The position numbers and the translations under genes are program-made. Shown here piece by piece: positions 32,235-41,083 of a stretch of 46,610 bases of DNA. The notes below the pieces were generated by a model. It saw only the letters and a list, made by a program, of their open reading frames with translations, made no database searches and was not told the origin of the DNA. Source of the DNA: Bacillota bacterium. GTDB taxonomy: Bacteria > Bacillota > Clostridia > Peptostreptococcales > Anaerovoracaceae. The first letter of the stretch is position 1. Every line of letters starts with the position of its first letter. The DNA is taken from the NCBI GenBank assembly GCA_017433375.1, contig JAFRHG010000031.1, forward strand, positions 1-46,610, in the 5' to 3' direction.

Positions 32235-33992
32235 TCATTCCGGGAGCGGGGATTTGCCGTAGTTGTCTCTTGCCTTGTAGTGGGTGTGCAGAAGCTCATG
32301 TGAGCGGCTGCCGCCGGCCATGCCAAGGTACTCTTTGTAGAGCTTCTTGATGGCAGGATTCTTGTAGGATTTGCGGATGAAGGATTTCATGTCCTCCCGG
32401 TAGACTCCCTTGGCCCGTTCCGCCCGGACATCCTTCCAGGAGCGTACCTCCGAGAGCTGGAGGGGCTGTCCGCCGCCGTTCACGCAGCCTCCCGGACACG
32501 CCATGATCTCGATGAAGTCGAAGTGCTCTCCCGCCCTGACGGCGTCCATGATCTTGCGGGCGTTGCCGAGGCCGTGGGCCACTGCCGCCCGCAGCTTCAG
32601 ATCGGCGACTTCGACGGTGGTGATCTTGATCCCCTCCAGTCCGCGGATGTCTTCGTATTCGAAGTTGTCCAGGGACTGGCCCGTCAGTATGTCCGCCACT
32701 GTGCGGAGGGCAGCTTCCATGACGCCGCCGGTGGCGCCGAATATGACGCCGGCTCCGGTGGCGGATCCGAAGGGATCATCGAACTGGCTGTCGCCCAGTT
32801 TCGGGAAGTCGATCCCCACATCGTATATCATGGACGCCAGCTCTCTCGTGGTGATGACGGCGTCCACGTCGGCGAGACCGTTGACGGACATCTCGGGACG
32901 TGCCGCTTCAAACTTCTTGGCGGTGCACGGCATCACGGAAACGACGAATATCTTCTCGGGATCTATGCCGTTCTTCTCCGCGTAATAGGTCTTCAGGATC
33001 GCCCCGAACATCTGATGGGGCGACTTGCAGGTGGAGAGATTGTCCAGATACTCCGGATAGTTGTGTTCACAGAACTTGATCCAGCCGGGAGAACAGGAAG
33101 TGATCATGGGCAGCCTGCCGCCGCCCCGGATCCTGTCGATGAGTTCGGTGCCCTCCTCCATGATCGTCAGGTCCGCTCCCGTATCCGTGTCGAAGACCTG
33201 ATCGAAGCCGAGCATCCTCAGAGCCGTCACCATCTTGCCCGTTACGGGTTCTCCTATGGGCATGTTGAAGTCTTCGCCGAGGGCGACCCTTACCGCGGGC
33301 GCCGTCTGGACGATCACGACCCTGTCCGGATCGTAGAGGGCATCCCAGACCTTCGCCGTGTCATCCTTCTCCTTCAGGGCGCCGACGGGACAGTAATTGA
33401 TGCACTGTCCGCAGTTGACGCAGGGCGTCTCCTCCAGCCGGATCCCGAAGGGCGATCCCACATGGGCATCGAAGCCCCGGCCGACGATGTCGATGACGCC
33501 CACCGACTGGATCTTCTTGCAGGCGCTTATGCAGCGTCTGCAGAGGATGCACTTGTTCGGGTCCCGGACGATGGACGTGCCGATATCCAGGGGCAGCTTC
33601 GCAGACTCGCCCTCAAAGACCACATCTTCGATCATCAGTTTGTTGGCGAGAGCCTGCAGTTCGCAGTCCATCATGCTCCTCGAGCAGGTCTGGCAGCGGG
33701 CATTGTGGTTGGAGAGGATCAGGTCGAGGTTGACCTTCCGGGCTTCCATGACCCGGGGGGTGTGGGTTCTCACCACCATGCCCTCCGACACGGGATGGAC
33801 GCAGGCGGCCGGCATTGCCTTTGCCCCTTCGACCTCGACGATGCACATGCGGCAGCAGCCGATCTCGTTCACATCCTTGAGGAAGCAGAGGGTGGGGATG
33901 CTTATCCCGGCCTCTTTGGCAGCCTCCAGGATCGTATAGTTTTCCGGAACATAGAGCTGTATCCCGTCTATCGTCATATTCACTTTGTTCAT
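32235..33992 (-). CDS. hydA: [FeFe] hydrogenase catalytic subunit (HydA type)
   Basis: 585 residues from an ATG with AGGAGG nine bases upstream. Order: [2Fe-2S] domain (Cys36, 46, 47, 50, 64), the His-ligated cluster H96-x3-C-x2-C-x6-C, two [4Fe-4S] motifs (148-158 and 191-201), then the H-cluster domain with TSCSPGW (298-304), MPCTAKK (354-360) and ACPGGCVNGGGQP (498-510). The last part is shorter than in monomeric clostridial enzymes and fits the trimeric HydABC type. With HydB and HydC it would evolve H2 from NADH and reduced ferredoxin together (electron confurcation), disposing of electrons from amino-acid oxidation. It is the last gene of the operon. Confidence 0.95.
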   Translation of the reverse strand: MNKVNMTIDGIQLYVPENYTILEAAKEAGISIPTLCFLKDVNEIGCCRMCIVEVEGAKAMPAACVHPVSEGMVVRTHTPRVMEARKVNLDLILSNHNARCQTCSRSMMDCELQALANKLMIEDVVFEGESAKLPLDIGTSIVRDPNKCILCRRCISACKKIQSVGVIDIVGRGFDAHVGSPFGIRLEETPCVNCGQCINYCPVGALKEKDDTAKVWDALYDPDRVVIVQTAPAVRVALGEDFNMPIGEPVTGKMVTALRMLGFDQVFDTDTGADLTIMEEGTELIDRIRGGGRLPMITSCSPGWIKFCEHNYPEYLDNLSTCKSPHQMFGAILKTYYAEKNGIDPEKIFVVSVMPCTAKKFEAARPEMSVNGLADVDAVITTRELASMIYDVGIDFPKLGDSQFDDPFGSATGAGVIFGATGGVMEAALRTVADILTGQSLDNFEYEDIRGLEGIKITTVEVADLKLRAAVAHGLGNARKIMDAVRAGEHFDFIEIMACPGGCVNGGGQPLQLSEVRSWKDVRAERAKGVYREDMKSFIRKSYKNPAIKKLYKEYLGMAGGSRSHELLHTHYKARDNYGKSPLPE

Positions 33993-34009
33993 GTTTGGAG
34001 ACCTCCTTA

Positions 34010-35902
34010 TCACGCGTTCTTGAGAATTGCCTTGAAGGGGCACTTCTCCATGCACACGCCGCACTTGACGCACTTGTCCTGATCGATGGCATAGGGCACA
34101 CCGGTCTTCTTGTCGCCGGTGATCGCATTGGTCGGGCAGTTCTTTTTGCAGATCCCGCAGGACTTGCAGGCATCGGCGTAGATGATGAACTGGAGCATGG
34201 ACTTGCACACGCCCGCCGGACACTTCTTGTCAATGACGTGGGCCATGTACTCGTCCCTGAAGTATCTCATCGTGGACAGCACCGGGTTGGGCGCGGTCTG
34301 TCCCAGGCCGCAGAGAGCCGCAGCCTTGATGTTCCTCGCCAGGGTTTCCAGCTTCTCCAGGTCATCCGGCTGGCCTTTTCCCTCGGTGATCCTCGTCACG
34401 ATCTCGAGCATGCGCTTGGTCCCGATCCGGCAGGGAGGACACTTGCCGCAGGATTCGTCCACGGTGAATTCCAGGAAGAACTTGGCCAGGTCGACCATGC
34501 AGGTGTCTTCGTCCATCACGATCAGGCCGCCGGAGCCCATCATGGATCCCAGTTCGAGGAGATTGTCGAAGTCTATGGGTGTGTCCAGCTTGGAAGCGGG
34601 GATGCATCCGCCGGAAGGTCCGCCGGTCTGGGCCGCCTTGAATTCCTTGCCGTCGGGGATCCCTCCGCCGATGTCGTAGATGATCTCCCTCAGGGTCGTC
34701 CCCATGGGGATCTCCACGAGACCGGTGTTCTTTATCTTTCCGCCGACAGCGAAGACCTTGGTCCCCTTGGACTTCTCCGTGCCGATGGAATTGAACCAGT
34801 CCGCGCCCCTCAGGACGATCATGGGGATGTTAGCGTAGGTTTCCACGTTGTTGAGTATGGTCGGTTTCTGAAAGAGACCGCTCACCGCCGGGAAGGGAGG
34901 CCTGGGTCTCGGTTCACCCCGCTTGCCCTCGACCGAGGTCATGAGCGCCGTCTCTTCTCCGCAGACGAAAGCGCCCGCGCCCAGCCGTAGCTCAAGATCG
35001 AAATCAAAGCCCTTGCCCAGGATGTCATGTCCCAGGAGACCGTATTCGTAGGCCTGCTCTATGGCGATGGACAGCCGCTCGACGGCTATGGGATACTCCG
35101 CTCTGACGTAGATGTATCCCTGTCCGGATCCGATGGCGTATCCGGCTATGGCCATGGCTTCAATGACCGAATGGGGGTCGCCCTCCAGAACGGAGCGGTC
35201 CATAAAGGCCCCCGGGTCGCCCTCGTCGGCATTGCAGCAAACGTATTTCTCATGGCTCTGCTGCGCCGCGGCGAAGCTCCATTTGACCCCCGTGGGGAAG
35301 CCGGCTCCTCCGCGGCCTCTGAGATTCGACGCCTTGATCAGGTCGACGACTTCCTCGGGATCCATCTCGCTGATGCACTTCTCCAGCGCCCTGTATCCGT
35401 CGCGGGCTATATACTCGTCGATATTCTCCGGATCGATGGCGCCGCAGTTTCGCAGGGCGACACGCATCTGCCTCGAAAAGAAGTCCACGCTCTCCATGGC
35501 GTTGGAGATCTCTTCGGCATCCTCTTCACCGGCCAGCAGTCTCTTCACCGGCTCGCCCTTTACCACGTGGCTCTCGAATATCTCATCCACGTCTTCCGGG
35601 CTCACCAGAGTGTACATGATATGATCGGGATAGATCATCAGGATCGGTCCCTGGGCACACAGGCCGAAGCAGCCTGTCTTGACGACCTTGACCTCGCTCG
35701 CGAGCCCCGCGCCGCTAATCCTCTCCTCCAGGCCTTCGATGATCTTCATGGATCCCGAAGACGTGCAGCCGGTGCCGCAGCATACCATGATGTGCATGCG
35801 CCCGCCCTCCGGGGTCGGCTTCGCCTTCGGATCGAGGCGGATCATCAGGTCCTCATGCACCCTTTCCCGGATCTTTTGTATTTCGGCAGAAGTTCTTGTC
35901 AT
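34010..35902 (-). CDS. hydB: Electron-bifurcating hydrogenase, NuoF-like subunit (HydB type)
   Basis: 630 residues. The N-terminal thioredoxin-like [2Fe-2S] domain (CCGTGCTSSG, KTGCFGLC) is followed by the NuoF core with the FMN/NADH site (NLRGRGGAGFPTGVKW, CNADEGDPGAFMDR) and the [4Fe-4S] motif CGKCPPCRIGTKR. The C terminus is a two-cluster ferredoxin domain (CKSCGICKKNCP, CVKCGVCMEKCP). It binds FMN and NAD(H) and is where bifurcation is thought to occur. Start at 35902, just after the hydC stop. Arginine codons are often AGA, as in the ornithine genes. Confidence 0.95.
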   Translation of the reverse strand: MTRTSAEIQKIRERVHEDLMIRLDPKAKPTPEGGRMHIMVCCGTGCTSSGSMKIIEGLEERISGAGLASEVKVVKTGCFGLCAQGPILMIYPDHIMYTLVSPEDVDEIFESHVVKGEPVKRLLAGEEDAEEISNAMESVDFFSRQMRVALRNCGAIDPENIDEYIARDGYRALEKCISEMDPEEVVDLIKASNLRGRGGAGFPTGVKWSFAAAQQSHEKYVCCNADEGDPGAFMDRSVLEGDPHSVIEAMAIAGYAIGSGQGYIYVRAEYPIAVERLSIAIEQAYEYGLLGHDILGKGFDFDLELRLGAGAFVCGEETALMTSVEGKRGEPRPRPPFPAVSGLFQKPTILNNVETYANIPMIVLRGADWFNSIGTEKSKGTKVFAVGGKIKNTGLVEIPMGTTLREIIYDIGGGIPDGKEFKAAQTGGPSGGCIPASKLDTPIDFDNLLELGSMMGSGGLIVMDEDTCMVDLAKFFLEFTVDESCGKCPPCRIGTKRMLEIVTRITEGKGQPDDLEKLETLARNIKAAALCGLGQTAPNPVLSTMRYFRDEYMAHVIDKKCPAGVCKSMLQFIIYADACKSCGICKKNCPTNAITGDKKTGVPYAIDQDKCVKCGVCMEKCPFKAILKNA

Positions 35903-35904
35903 GG

Positions 35905-36396
35905 TTACACCTGTCCTTCCTTTTTATCGTAGCTGTCGATGATCTCATCCACATCATCGGGCTGGAGCTTACCGAAGACTTCATCGTTTATGGTTACCAC
36001 GGGAGCCAGTCCGCAGGCGCCTATGCATCTGCAGGCATCCAGTGAGTATCTTCCGTCCTCGGTGCACTCTCCCACATCGACGGAGAGCCTCGCCTTCAGT
36101 CTGTCCAGGATCTCGCCCGCTCCCTTGACGTAGCAGGCCGTTCCCATGCAGACGCTTATACGGTATTTGCCTCTCGGGGTCGTCGTGAACTGAGAGTAAA
36201 AACTGACCACCCCGTAGACTTCCGCAAGGGGTGTCTCCAGTTCCTCCGCTATCGTTCTCTGCACTTCAAGAGGCAGATATCCATAGAGTTCCTGCGCCTC
36301 ATGCAGGATGGGGATCAGGGCGCCGCGGGTATCCCTGTGCCTGTCAATGACAGCATGCAGCTTTTTTTCCATTTCTGCAGCACATGTGCCACACAT
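35905..36396 (-). CDS. hydC: Electron-bifurcating hydrogenase, NuoE-like subunit (HydC type)
   Basis: 163 residues of the 24-kDa NuoE family: helical N terminus, then a thioredoxin-like [2Fe-2S] domain with VCMGTACYVKG and DACRCIGACG supplying the four cysteines (C-x4-C and C-x3-C). It passes electrons within the HydABC complex. First gene of the operon; AAGGAGA-type ribosome binding site before the ATG at 36396. The N terminus MCGTCAAEMEKK carries two extra cysteines (C-x2-C) that most NuoE proteins lack. Confidence 0.94.
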   Translation of the reverse strand: MCGTCAAEMEKKLHAVIDRHRDTRGALIPILHEAQELYGYLPLEVQRTIAEELETPLAEVYGVVSFYSQFTTTPRGKYRISVCMGTACYVKGAGEILDRLKARLSVDVGECTEDGRYSLDACRCIGACGLAPVVTINDEVFGKLQPDDVDEIIDSYDKKEGQV

Positions 36397-36433
36397 ATCC
36401 GGTCTCCTTTCCTTTGATCGGGTGTATCGACGA

Positions 36434-36485
36434 TTGTTATTTTTATAACAATGTCATGATATCCGATGACCGGTGCCTTTGTCAC
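36434..36485 (-). promoter_or_regulatory. Hydrogenase promoter with Rex-type operator
   Basis: On the minus strand GTGACA (36485-36480), an 18-base spacer and TATCAT (36461-36456) form a promoter. Directly downstream, over the expected start site, lies the perfect palindrome TTGTTAT-TTTT-ATAACAA (36434-36451), very close to the Rex consensus TTGTTAA-N4-TTAACAA. Rex represses fermentative genes until NADH rises. Confidence 0.82.
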
Positions 36486-36486
36486 G

Positions 36487-36510
36487 AAAAAAAGCCTGCT
36501 CTGAAGCAGG
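36487..36510 (-). terminator. Short terminator upstream of the hydrogenase promoter
   Basis: CCTGCT/AGCAGG with a TCAG loop and seven T on the minus strand, placed right before the -35. It would shield the operon from minus-strand read-through, or attenuate a farther promoter. Confidence 0.5.
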
Positions 36511-36616
36511 TAGGCAAACTTGTTATTTTGTTGCGGTAAAACGGGCAAATCGCACTGAAAACGGCCCTGAAAAATCACTATCTTGTCTTAGATGGGTCTA
36601 ACCCGGCAGGCCTCCG

Positions 36617-36645
36617 TTGCCTTTCCGGGGAAAATAGTCTACAAT
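36617..36645 (+). promoter_or_regulatory. Promoter predicting a leaderless mRNA
   Basis: TTGCCT (36617-36622), 17 bases, TACAAT (36640-36645). The expected start, seven bases on, is the A of the ATG at 36652. No ribosome binding site is present before that ATG. Confidence 0.55.
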
Positions 36646-36651
36646 ACCCTC

Positions 36652-37287
36652 ATGAAGAAAAAAATCGTTTTCATCGGCAACAGCATCGTCAACGGCTTTC
36701 CCCTGAGCCGGGGAAAGAGTTTCCCCGGACAGATCCGCGCGTGGGTCAAAGAGGGAAGCGTGCCCTTCCGGGCGGACGTGATCAACAAAGGCGCCAACGG
36801 CGAGACCACCGCTCAGATCGTAGAGCGGTTTTTCCACGATGTGCTCGCCCACGAGCCGGCAGCCGTGTTCATCCTGTCCGGCACCAACGACTTCATCTAC
36901 CGGGAGGCGACGCCCCGGCAGGCCTTCGCCCACATGGAAGCCATGGCCGGCCAGGCCCAGGCCCGGGGGATCGTTCCCGTCTACATGACGCCCCTTCCCG
37001 TGGATGCCGCAAAGGCAAGCCGGATGTGGATGGCCGGCGTAGGCATCGATTACGATGCGGTCAATGACCAGGTCGAGGAGTTCACGCAGCTGCTGCAGAG
37101 CGGCGGCCGCCTGGTCATCGATACCGGAGCCGCCTTCCGGCAGTACGCCGATGGATTGCGCGAAGCCGGTGAGGAGGCATATCACGACGGCGTCCACCCG
37201 ACGGCGGAGGGTTACCGTTTCCTCGCGGAAACCACCGCGGACTGGATCTCCCGGAACACCGTCACCCTGCAGCTGGAGGAATCATGA
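36652..37287 (+). CDS. SGNH/GDSL-type hydrolase
   Basis: 211 residues. Block I is VFIGNSIVNGFPL, where the nucleophile Ser follows GN (GNS for the usual GDS); block II is NKGANGET, block III LSGTNDF, and block V DGVHPTAEGY with the Asp-His pair. The fold removes acyl or acetyl groups from esters (lipase, carbohydrate esterase, thioesterase). There is no signal peptide, so it is cytoplasmic. The chosen start has no Shine-Dalgarno sequence, see the promoter entry. The stop overlaps the ArsR-type gene start (ATGA), so the two are coupled. Substrate unknown. Confidence 0.88.
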   Translation: MKKKIVFIGNSIVNGFPLSRGKSFPGQIRAWVKEGSVPFRADVINKGANGETTAQIVERFFHDVLAHEPAAVFILSGTNDFIYREATPRQAFAHMEAMAGQAQARGIVPVYMTPLPVDAAKASRMWMAGVGIDYDAVNDQVEEFTQLLQSGGRLVIDTGAAFRQYADGLREAGEEAYHDGVHPTAEGYRFLAETTADWISRNTVTLQLEES

Positions 37288-37610
37288 GACTGAGAAAAGA
37301 ACTGGACGAACTGCAGGAAAAGGATATCCTGCTCATCGCACGCATTTCCGACGCCCTGGCCCATCCGGCCAGGATCAAAATGTTCCGCTATATCATGGAG
37401 GAAAACCGGGCGCGCCGCCAGGTCTGCAACAAGGACTTGGTCGGTCACTTTGACTATTCCCAGGCCACCGTTTCCCAGCACATCAAGAAGCTGGCCGACG
37501 CCGGTCTGGTGGAAATAAAAAAGGTGGATCGCTTCTCTTACTACTACGTCCACCTGGGTGTGCTCAACGATTATCTGACGGCAACGAAAAAGTTCGAAAA
37601 CATGGAGTAG
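37284..37610 (+). CDS. ArsR-family winged-helix regulator
   Basis: 108 residues. The ArsR-type HTH is evident: ISDALAHPARIKMFRYIME, then NKDLVGHFDYSQATVSQHIKKLADAGLVEIKK, and the beta wing FSYYYVHLGVLNDYL. No ELCVC-type or other clear metal-binding cysteines are present (a single Cys in RQVCNKDL), so it may sense something other than a metal. It starts within the stop of the SGNH hydrolase and probably regulates that pair. A weak inverted repeat only is seen downstream; the convergent ttdB gene ends 57 bases on. Confidence 0.88.
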   Translation: MRLRKELDELQEKDILLIARISDALAHPARIKMFRYIMEENRARRQVCNKDLVGHFDYSQATVSQHIKKLADAGLVEIKKVDRFSYYYVHLGVLNDYLTATKKFENME

Positions 37611-37666
37611 TCGCCTGCGGCGAATCCACGGCTCGCAGCTGACGCGGCGGGTCCGCGCCCGCTTCG

Positions 37667-38245
37667 CTACAGCAGCTCCTTCAGCCGCTGCAGATAGACC
37701 TCCCGATTCTCTTCAAACAGGTTGTTCCCTTTCGTGTCGATGGACACGATCAGGGGACCGAATTCCTTCACCCGCATGACCCAGAGGGCTTCGGGCATGC
37801 CGAAGTCCATCCATTCCACATCGGTCACCTCTTCCACTTCCTCCGCGGCAACTACCGCGCAGCCTCCGGGAAAGGCGCAGTGAATTGCGCCGTGTTCTTT
37901 GCATGCCGCCGCCGTCTGTTCCATCATGCCGCCCTTGCCGATGATGACGCGCACGCCGGTCTGGCGGATGAACTCCGCTTCCAGGGATTCCATCCGGCGG
38001 CTGGTGGTCGGGCCGATGGATACCATGTAGGGTTTCCCCTCTTCATTCTTCCCCACGATGGGGCCCGCGTGAAAGATGGCTCCGTCCCGGAAGTCGAATC
38101 GCTCCGGCAGGACGCCCTCTTCGATCACCCGCTTATGTCCGCTGTCCCGGCAGGTCGCCAGGACGCCGGTGAGGTAAACCGTATCGCCGATATTCAGATC
38201 CCGGATCTGTTCTTCCGTGATCGGTGTGGTCAGAATCTTTTTCAT
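37667..38245 (-). CDS. ttdB: L(+)-tartrate/fumarate dehydratase, beta subunit (TtdB-like)
   Basis: 192 residues. [63 protein letters not shown] and [16 protein letters not shown] follow the E. coli TtdB sequence closely as I recall it. It supplies the C-terminal half of an oxygen-sensitive class I Fe-S hydro-lyase. Fumarase beta subunits are homologous, so fumarate as substrate cannot be excluded. The start overlaps the ttdA stop (ATGA, 38242-38245). Confidence 0.85.
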   Translation of the reverse strand: MKKILTTPITEEQIRDLNIGDTVYLTGVLATCRDSGHKRVIEEGVLPERFDFRDGAIFHAGPIVGKNEEGKPYMVSIGPTTSRRMESLEAEFIRQTGVRVIIGKGGMMEQTAAACKEHGAIHCAFPGGCAVVAAEEVEEVTDVEWMDFGMPEALWVMRVKEFGPLIVSIDTKGNNLFEENREVYLQRLKELL

Positions 38246-39150
38246 GTCTCTGCCCCCTCCAAGGATTGTTTATGGGAAAGGATCTCCGCGGAGAGATCCT
38301 TATGGATGATCATCTCTCCCCGCCGGGTGGCCCAGCAGCCGGTGGTCAGGCCCACGCCCAGGGTCGCCGGGTGATGGCCGGCGCACTCGATGTTGACGCT
38401 CATGACGCTGGCCGATCCGCCGAAGCCCAAGGGTCCGATGCCCAGCGCGTTCAGATCCTCCCGGATCTGCTTTTCCAGCTCCGCCGCCTCCGGATAGGGC
38501 GACGTGGTCCCGATAGGCCGCAGCAGCGCCTTCTTGGACAGCTCCGCCGACGTGGCCACGCAGGTGCCCAGGCCGATGCCGATGCAAAGGGGCGGACAGG
38601 CGTTGACGCCCCAATCCACCACCGTCTCATAGACGAACTTCCGGATGCCCTGCACTCCCTCCAGGGGCATGAGCACCTTGGCCCGTCCGGGCAGGGAGCA
38701 TCCGCCGCCGGCCATGTACAGCCGCAGCCGCAGATCGCTGCTTCCCGGGACCAGGTCGTATTCGATGTAGGGGGCATCATAGCCCACGTTGTTTCCCGTG
38801 TTGTGTTCGCCCAGAGGCTGGACTACATTGGGCCGCAGGGGCGTGTCCAGGGTTGCCTTTGCCGCCGCCTCCTTCAGCACTTCCCCGATCTGGTCCTGCC
38901 AGGGGAATTCCGTCCCCACCTCGACGAAGTACTGGAGCACGCCCGTGTCCTGGCAGAGGGGCCGGTGCAGCTTCTTCGCCATGGCCAGGTCGTCGAGGAT
39001 GCACTGGTACATGGTCTTCGCCCGCTCCTGGGTCTCTTCCGCGGCCAGCTTCTGCAGCGCCGCCTCCACATCGTCGGGCAGGTAGATGCCCACCATCGCC
39101 GTAAAGTCCGCCACGGTGTCGATCCACTGCTGTCTCTTCGTTTCATCCAT
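38242..39150 (-). CDS. ttdA: L(+)-tartrate/fumarate dehydratase, alpha subunit (TtdA-like)
   Basis: 302 residues. [43 protein letters not shown] and [10 protein letters not shown] carry the cysteines expected to hold the [4Fe-4S] cluster that binds the substrate hydroxy-acid. Length and motifs agree better with TtdA (about 303) than with the shorter fumarase alpha subunits. The complex dehydrates L(+)-tartrate to oxaloacetate or hydrates fumarate. It is the eighth gene of a tight directon but has its own AAAGGCGG ribosome binding site. An exact 10-mer copy (38853) lies in codons AKA. Confidence 0.85.
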   Translation of the reverse strand: MDETKRQQWIDTVADFTAMVGIYLPDDVEAALQKLAAEETQERAKTMYQCILDDLAMAKKLHRPLCQDTGVLQYFVEVGTEFPWQDQIGEVLKEAAAKATLDTPLRPNVVQPLGEHNTGNNVGYDAPYIEYDLVPGSSDLRLRLYMAGGGCSLPGRAKVLMPLEGVQGIRKFVYETVVDWGVNACPPLCIGIGLGTCVATSAELSKKALLRPIGTTSPYPEAAELEKQIREDLNALGIGPLGFGGSASVMSVNIECAGHHPATLGVGLTTGCWATRRGEMIIHKDLSAEILSHKQSLEGAET

Positions 39151-39166
39151 GCGCTAACCGCCTTTC

Positions 39167-39736
39167 TTATTCCTCCGCGTCCGTCGGCCGCAGGCTGTCG
39201 ATGCCCCGGTTCGCCAGGGCGTCCGCCTGGTTGTTCTTTTCCGTCACATAACGGAAATCCTCCATGGAAAACTGGGGGCCGTTCCATTCGACGAACTTCG
39301 CGTACTGTTTTTTCTCATCCGTCGCCGGATGGTCCAGGTGCACGTGCCCCTTCACCCGGTAGAACTGAATGTCATGCCGGTCCAGATAGGGCAGCAGTTC
39401 TTCCCACAGGTCCTGGTTTTCCACCGGCGTCTTCTTCGCCGTCTTCCAGCCGTTGGCCTGCCAGTTTCTGTACCACCCCTTGCGGAAGCAGTCCATCAGG
39501 TAGCTGCTGTCGGAGAACACCCGAATGGTCTGGCCCTCCTTTGTGATGGCACGGAAAGCCTCCAGCAGGGCCGTCATCTCCATCCGGTTGTTGGTGGTGT
39601 TGGCCTCGGCGCCGAACAGCTCCTTCGACGCGCTGCCGAACTCCAGCACCGCGCCCCAGCCGCCCAGGTTTTCTTCGTTCTGGTTGCCGGCGCATCCGCC
39701 GTCTGTATAGATTCGCAGAATTCTGTCGTTGTACAT
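39167..39736 (-). CDS. rnhA: Ribonuclease HI family protein
   Basis: 189 residues from the ATG at 39736 (GGGAGAG upstream). The active-site carboxylates are visible: IYTDGGC (Asp), NNRMEMTALL (Glu), SDSSYL (Asp), NNQADALAN (Asp). It cleaves RNA in RNA-DNA hybrids. It is longer than E. coli RNase HI (155) owing to an insertion around HPATDEKKQYAKFVEWNGPQFSMED that is seen in some Firmicute homologues. Downstream of rlmH by 23 bases in the same directon. Confidence 0.93.
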   Translation of the reverse strand: MYNDRILRIYTDGGCAGNQNEENLGGWGAVLEFGSASKELFGAEANTTNNRMEMTALLEAFRAITKEGQTIRVFSDSSYLMDCFRKGWYRNWQANGWKTAKKTPVENQDLWEELLPYLDRHDIQFYRVKGHVHLDHPATDEKKQYAKFVEWNGPQFSMEDFRYVTEKNNQADALANRGIDSLRPTDAEE

Positions 39737-39759
39737 CGTCTCTCTCCCGGACCGCGCCG

Positions 39760-40239
39760 TCACTTGTGGTAGGTCTCGCCGCGGATGATCTTGAAGCTCC
39801 GGTAAATCTGTTCCAGCAGGATGACCCGCATCATCTGATGGGGGAAGGTCATGGCCGAAAAGGACAGCTTCAGATCCGCCCGCTGGCTGACCTCCTCCGA
39901 CAGCCCCAGGGAGCCGCCGATGACAAAGGCAACCTCCGACCTGCCTTCCAGACCCAGGCGCTCTAACTTTTCCGCCAGCTGAACGGAGGACATGGTTTTG
40001 CCTTTGATCTCCAGGGTGATGACGTAGTCCTCCCGGCGGATCCGGCGCAGGATCTCCTGGCCCTCCTCCCGCTTCACCGCCTCTTCCTCCGCAGCCGACG
40101 GATTGGCCCGCAGGGGGCTCTCCTTCAGCTCCACGATCTCCAGGCGGCAGTAGGCGGACAGCCGTTTCGCGTATTCCTGGACCGCGTCCTGCCAGTACTT
40201 TTCCTTCAGTTTTCCGATAGCGATTATCCGAATGTTCAT
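39760..40239 (-). CDS. rlmH: 23S rRNA (pseudouridine1915-N3)-methyltransferase RlmH
   Basis: 159 residues, the constant size of this SPOUT methyltransferase. MNIRIIAIGKLKEKYW, the SAM-knot FVIGGSLGLSEEV and the C-terminal QMMRVILLEQIYRSFKIIRGETYHK are nearly diagnostic. It methylates the pseudouridine in helix 69 of 23S rRNA, using intact 70S ribosomes. In Firmicutes it is often found close to the walJ gene, as here, 42 bases behind it. Confidence 0.97.
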   Translation of the reverse strand: MNIRIIAIGKLKEKYWQDAVQEYAKRLSAYCRLEIVELKESPLRANPSAAEEEAVKREEGQEILRRIRREDYVITLEIKGKTMSSVQLAEKLERLGLEGRSEVAFVIGGSLGLSEEVSQRADLKLSFSAMTFPHQMMRVILLEQIYRSFKIIRGETYHK

Positions 40240-40281
40240 CCGCCGCTCCGTCGCATCCCCGCAGGCCTGCGTGCCGCTCCG

Positions 40282-41076
40282 CTACACCACGTAGACGCCG
40301 CTGCGCTCATCCCGGGAGGCGACCTTCACCTGCAGGTCCCCGCCCGTGTAGATCTCCCGCTCCATCAGGGTGTTCTCCACCGTGAGCAGGGCTACATGGG
40401 GATCGTTGTTTTCTCCGCTGAGATGGCCGAGAAGGATCTGCCGTTTTTTCTGATTTTCCTCCACGAGCCGGCAGAGGCATTCCCCGGCGGACAGATTGGA
40501 CAGATGCCCCTCGTCCCCCAGGATCCGCTGCTTCAGCGGATAGGGATAGCGTCCCATCAACAGCATCTCCCGCTCGTGGTTGGCCTCCAGCAGAAGAAGG
40601 TCCGCGTCCAGGATCTCCTCGTAGATCTCTTCCGTAATATATCCCGCATCGGTGACGAGGCTGATCTTGCTGTCTTCTTCCTGCACGGAAAACCCCACCG
40701 GCTCCGCCGCGTCATGGGGAACAGGAAAAGGACGGATCGTCAGCGACCCGATGCGAAAGGGCTCTCCCGTCCGGAACACCCGCTTCCTCTCTTCGGGCAC
40801 CGGCCGGTCGATATTCTCCCAGGTCGCCTCGTTGGCGTAGATCTTCAGGTCCGGGATCCGCTTCGTCATCACCGGCAGACTCATCACGTGGTCGGCATGC
40901 TCATGGGTCACCAGCAGGGCGCTCACCGCTTCCCGGGGCGTCTCCGTTTCCTCCAGACCCTGGAGGATCCGCTTGCCGGAAATCCCGGCGTCGATGAGGA
41001 TGGCCGTTTCTTCGCTTTTGATCAGATAACTGTTGCCGCTGCTTCCGCTGGCAAAAGAACAGAATTTCAGGCTCAT
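40282..41076 (-). CDS. walJ: WalJ/YycJ-like metallo-beta-lactamase-fold hydrolase
   Basis: 264 residues starting MSLKFCSFASGSSGNSYLI, the typical N terminus. The metal motif is THEHADHV (H-x-H-x-D-H), followed by VPHDAAEPVGF, VTDAGY and a late GHLSGENND. Family members are cytoplasmic and linked to coordination of cell division with DNA replication; a 5'-3' exonuclease activity is reported for relatives. The usual walRKHI genes are absent here, so only the walJ-rlmH pair is kept. The start is 7 bases after the stop of the upstream flavoprotein, with AAAGGAT as ribosome binding site. Confidence 0.88.
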   Translation of the reverse strand: MSLKFCSFASGSSGNSYLIKSEETAILIDAGISGKRILQGLEETETPREAVSALLVTHEHADHVMSLPVMTKRIPDLKIYANEATWENIDRPVPEERKRVFRTGEPFRIGSLTIRPFPVPHDAAEPVGFSVQEEDSKISLVTDAGYITEEIYEEILDADLLLLEANHEREMLLMGRYPYPLKQRILGDEGHLSNLSAGECLCRLVEENQKKRQILLGHLSGENNDPHVALLTVENTLMEREIYTGGDLQVKVASRDERSGVYVV

Positions 41077-41083
41077 GAATTGA

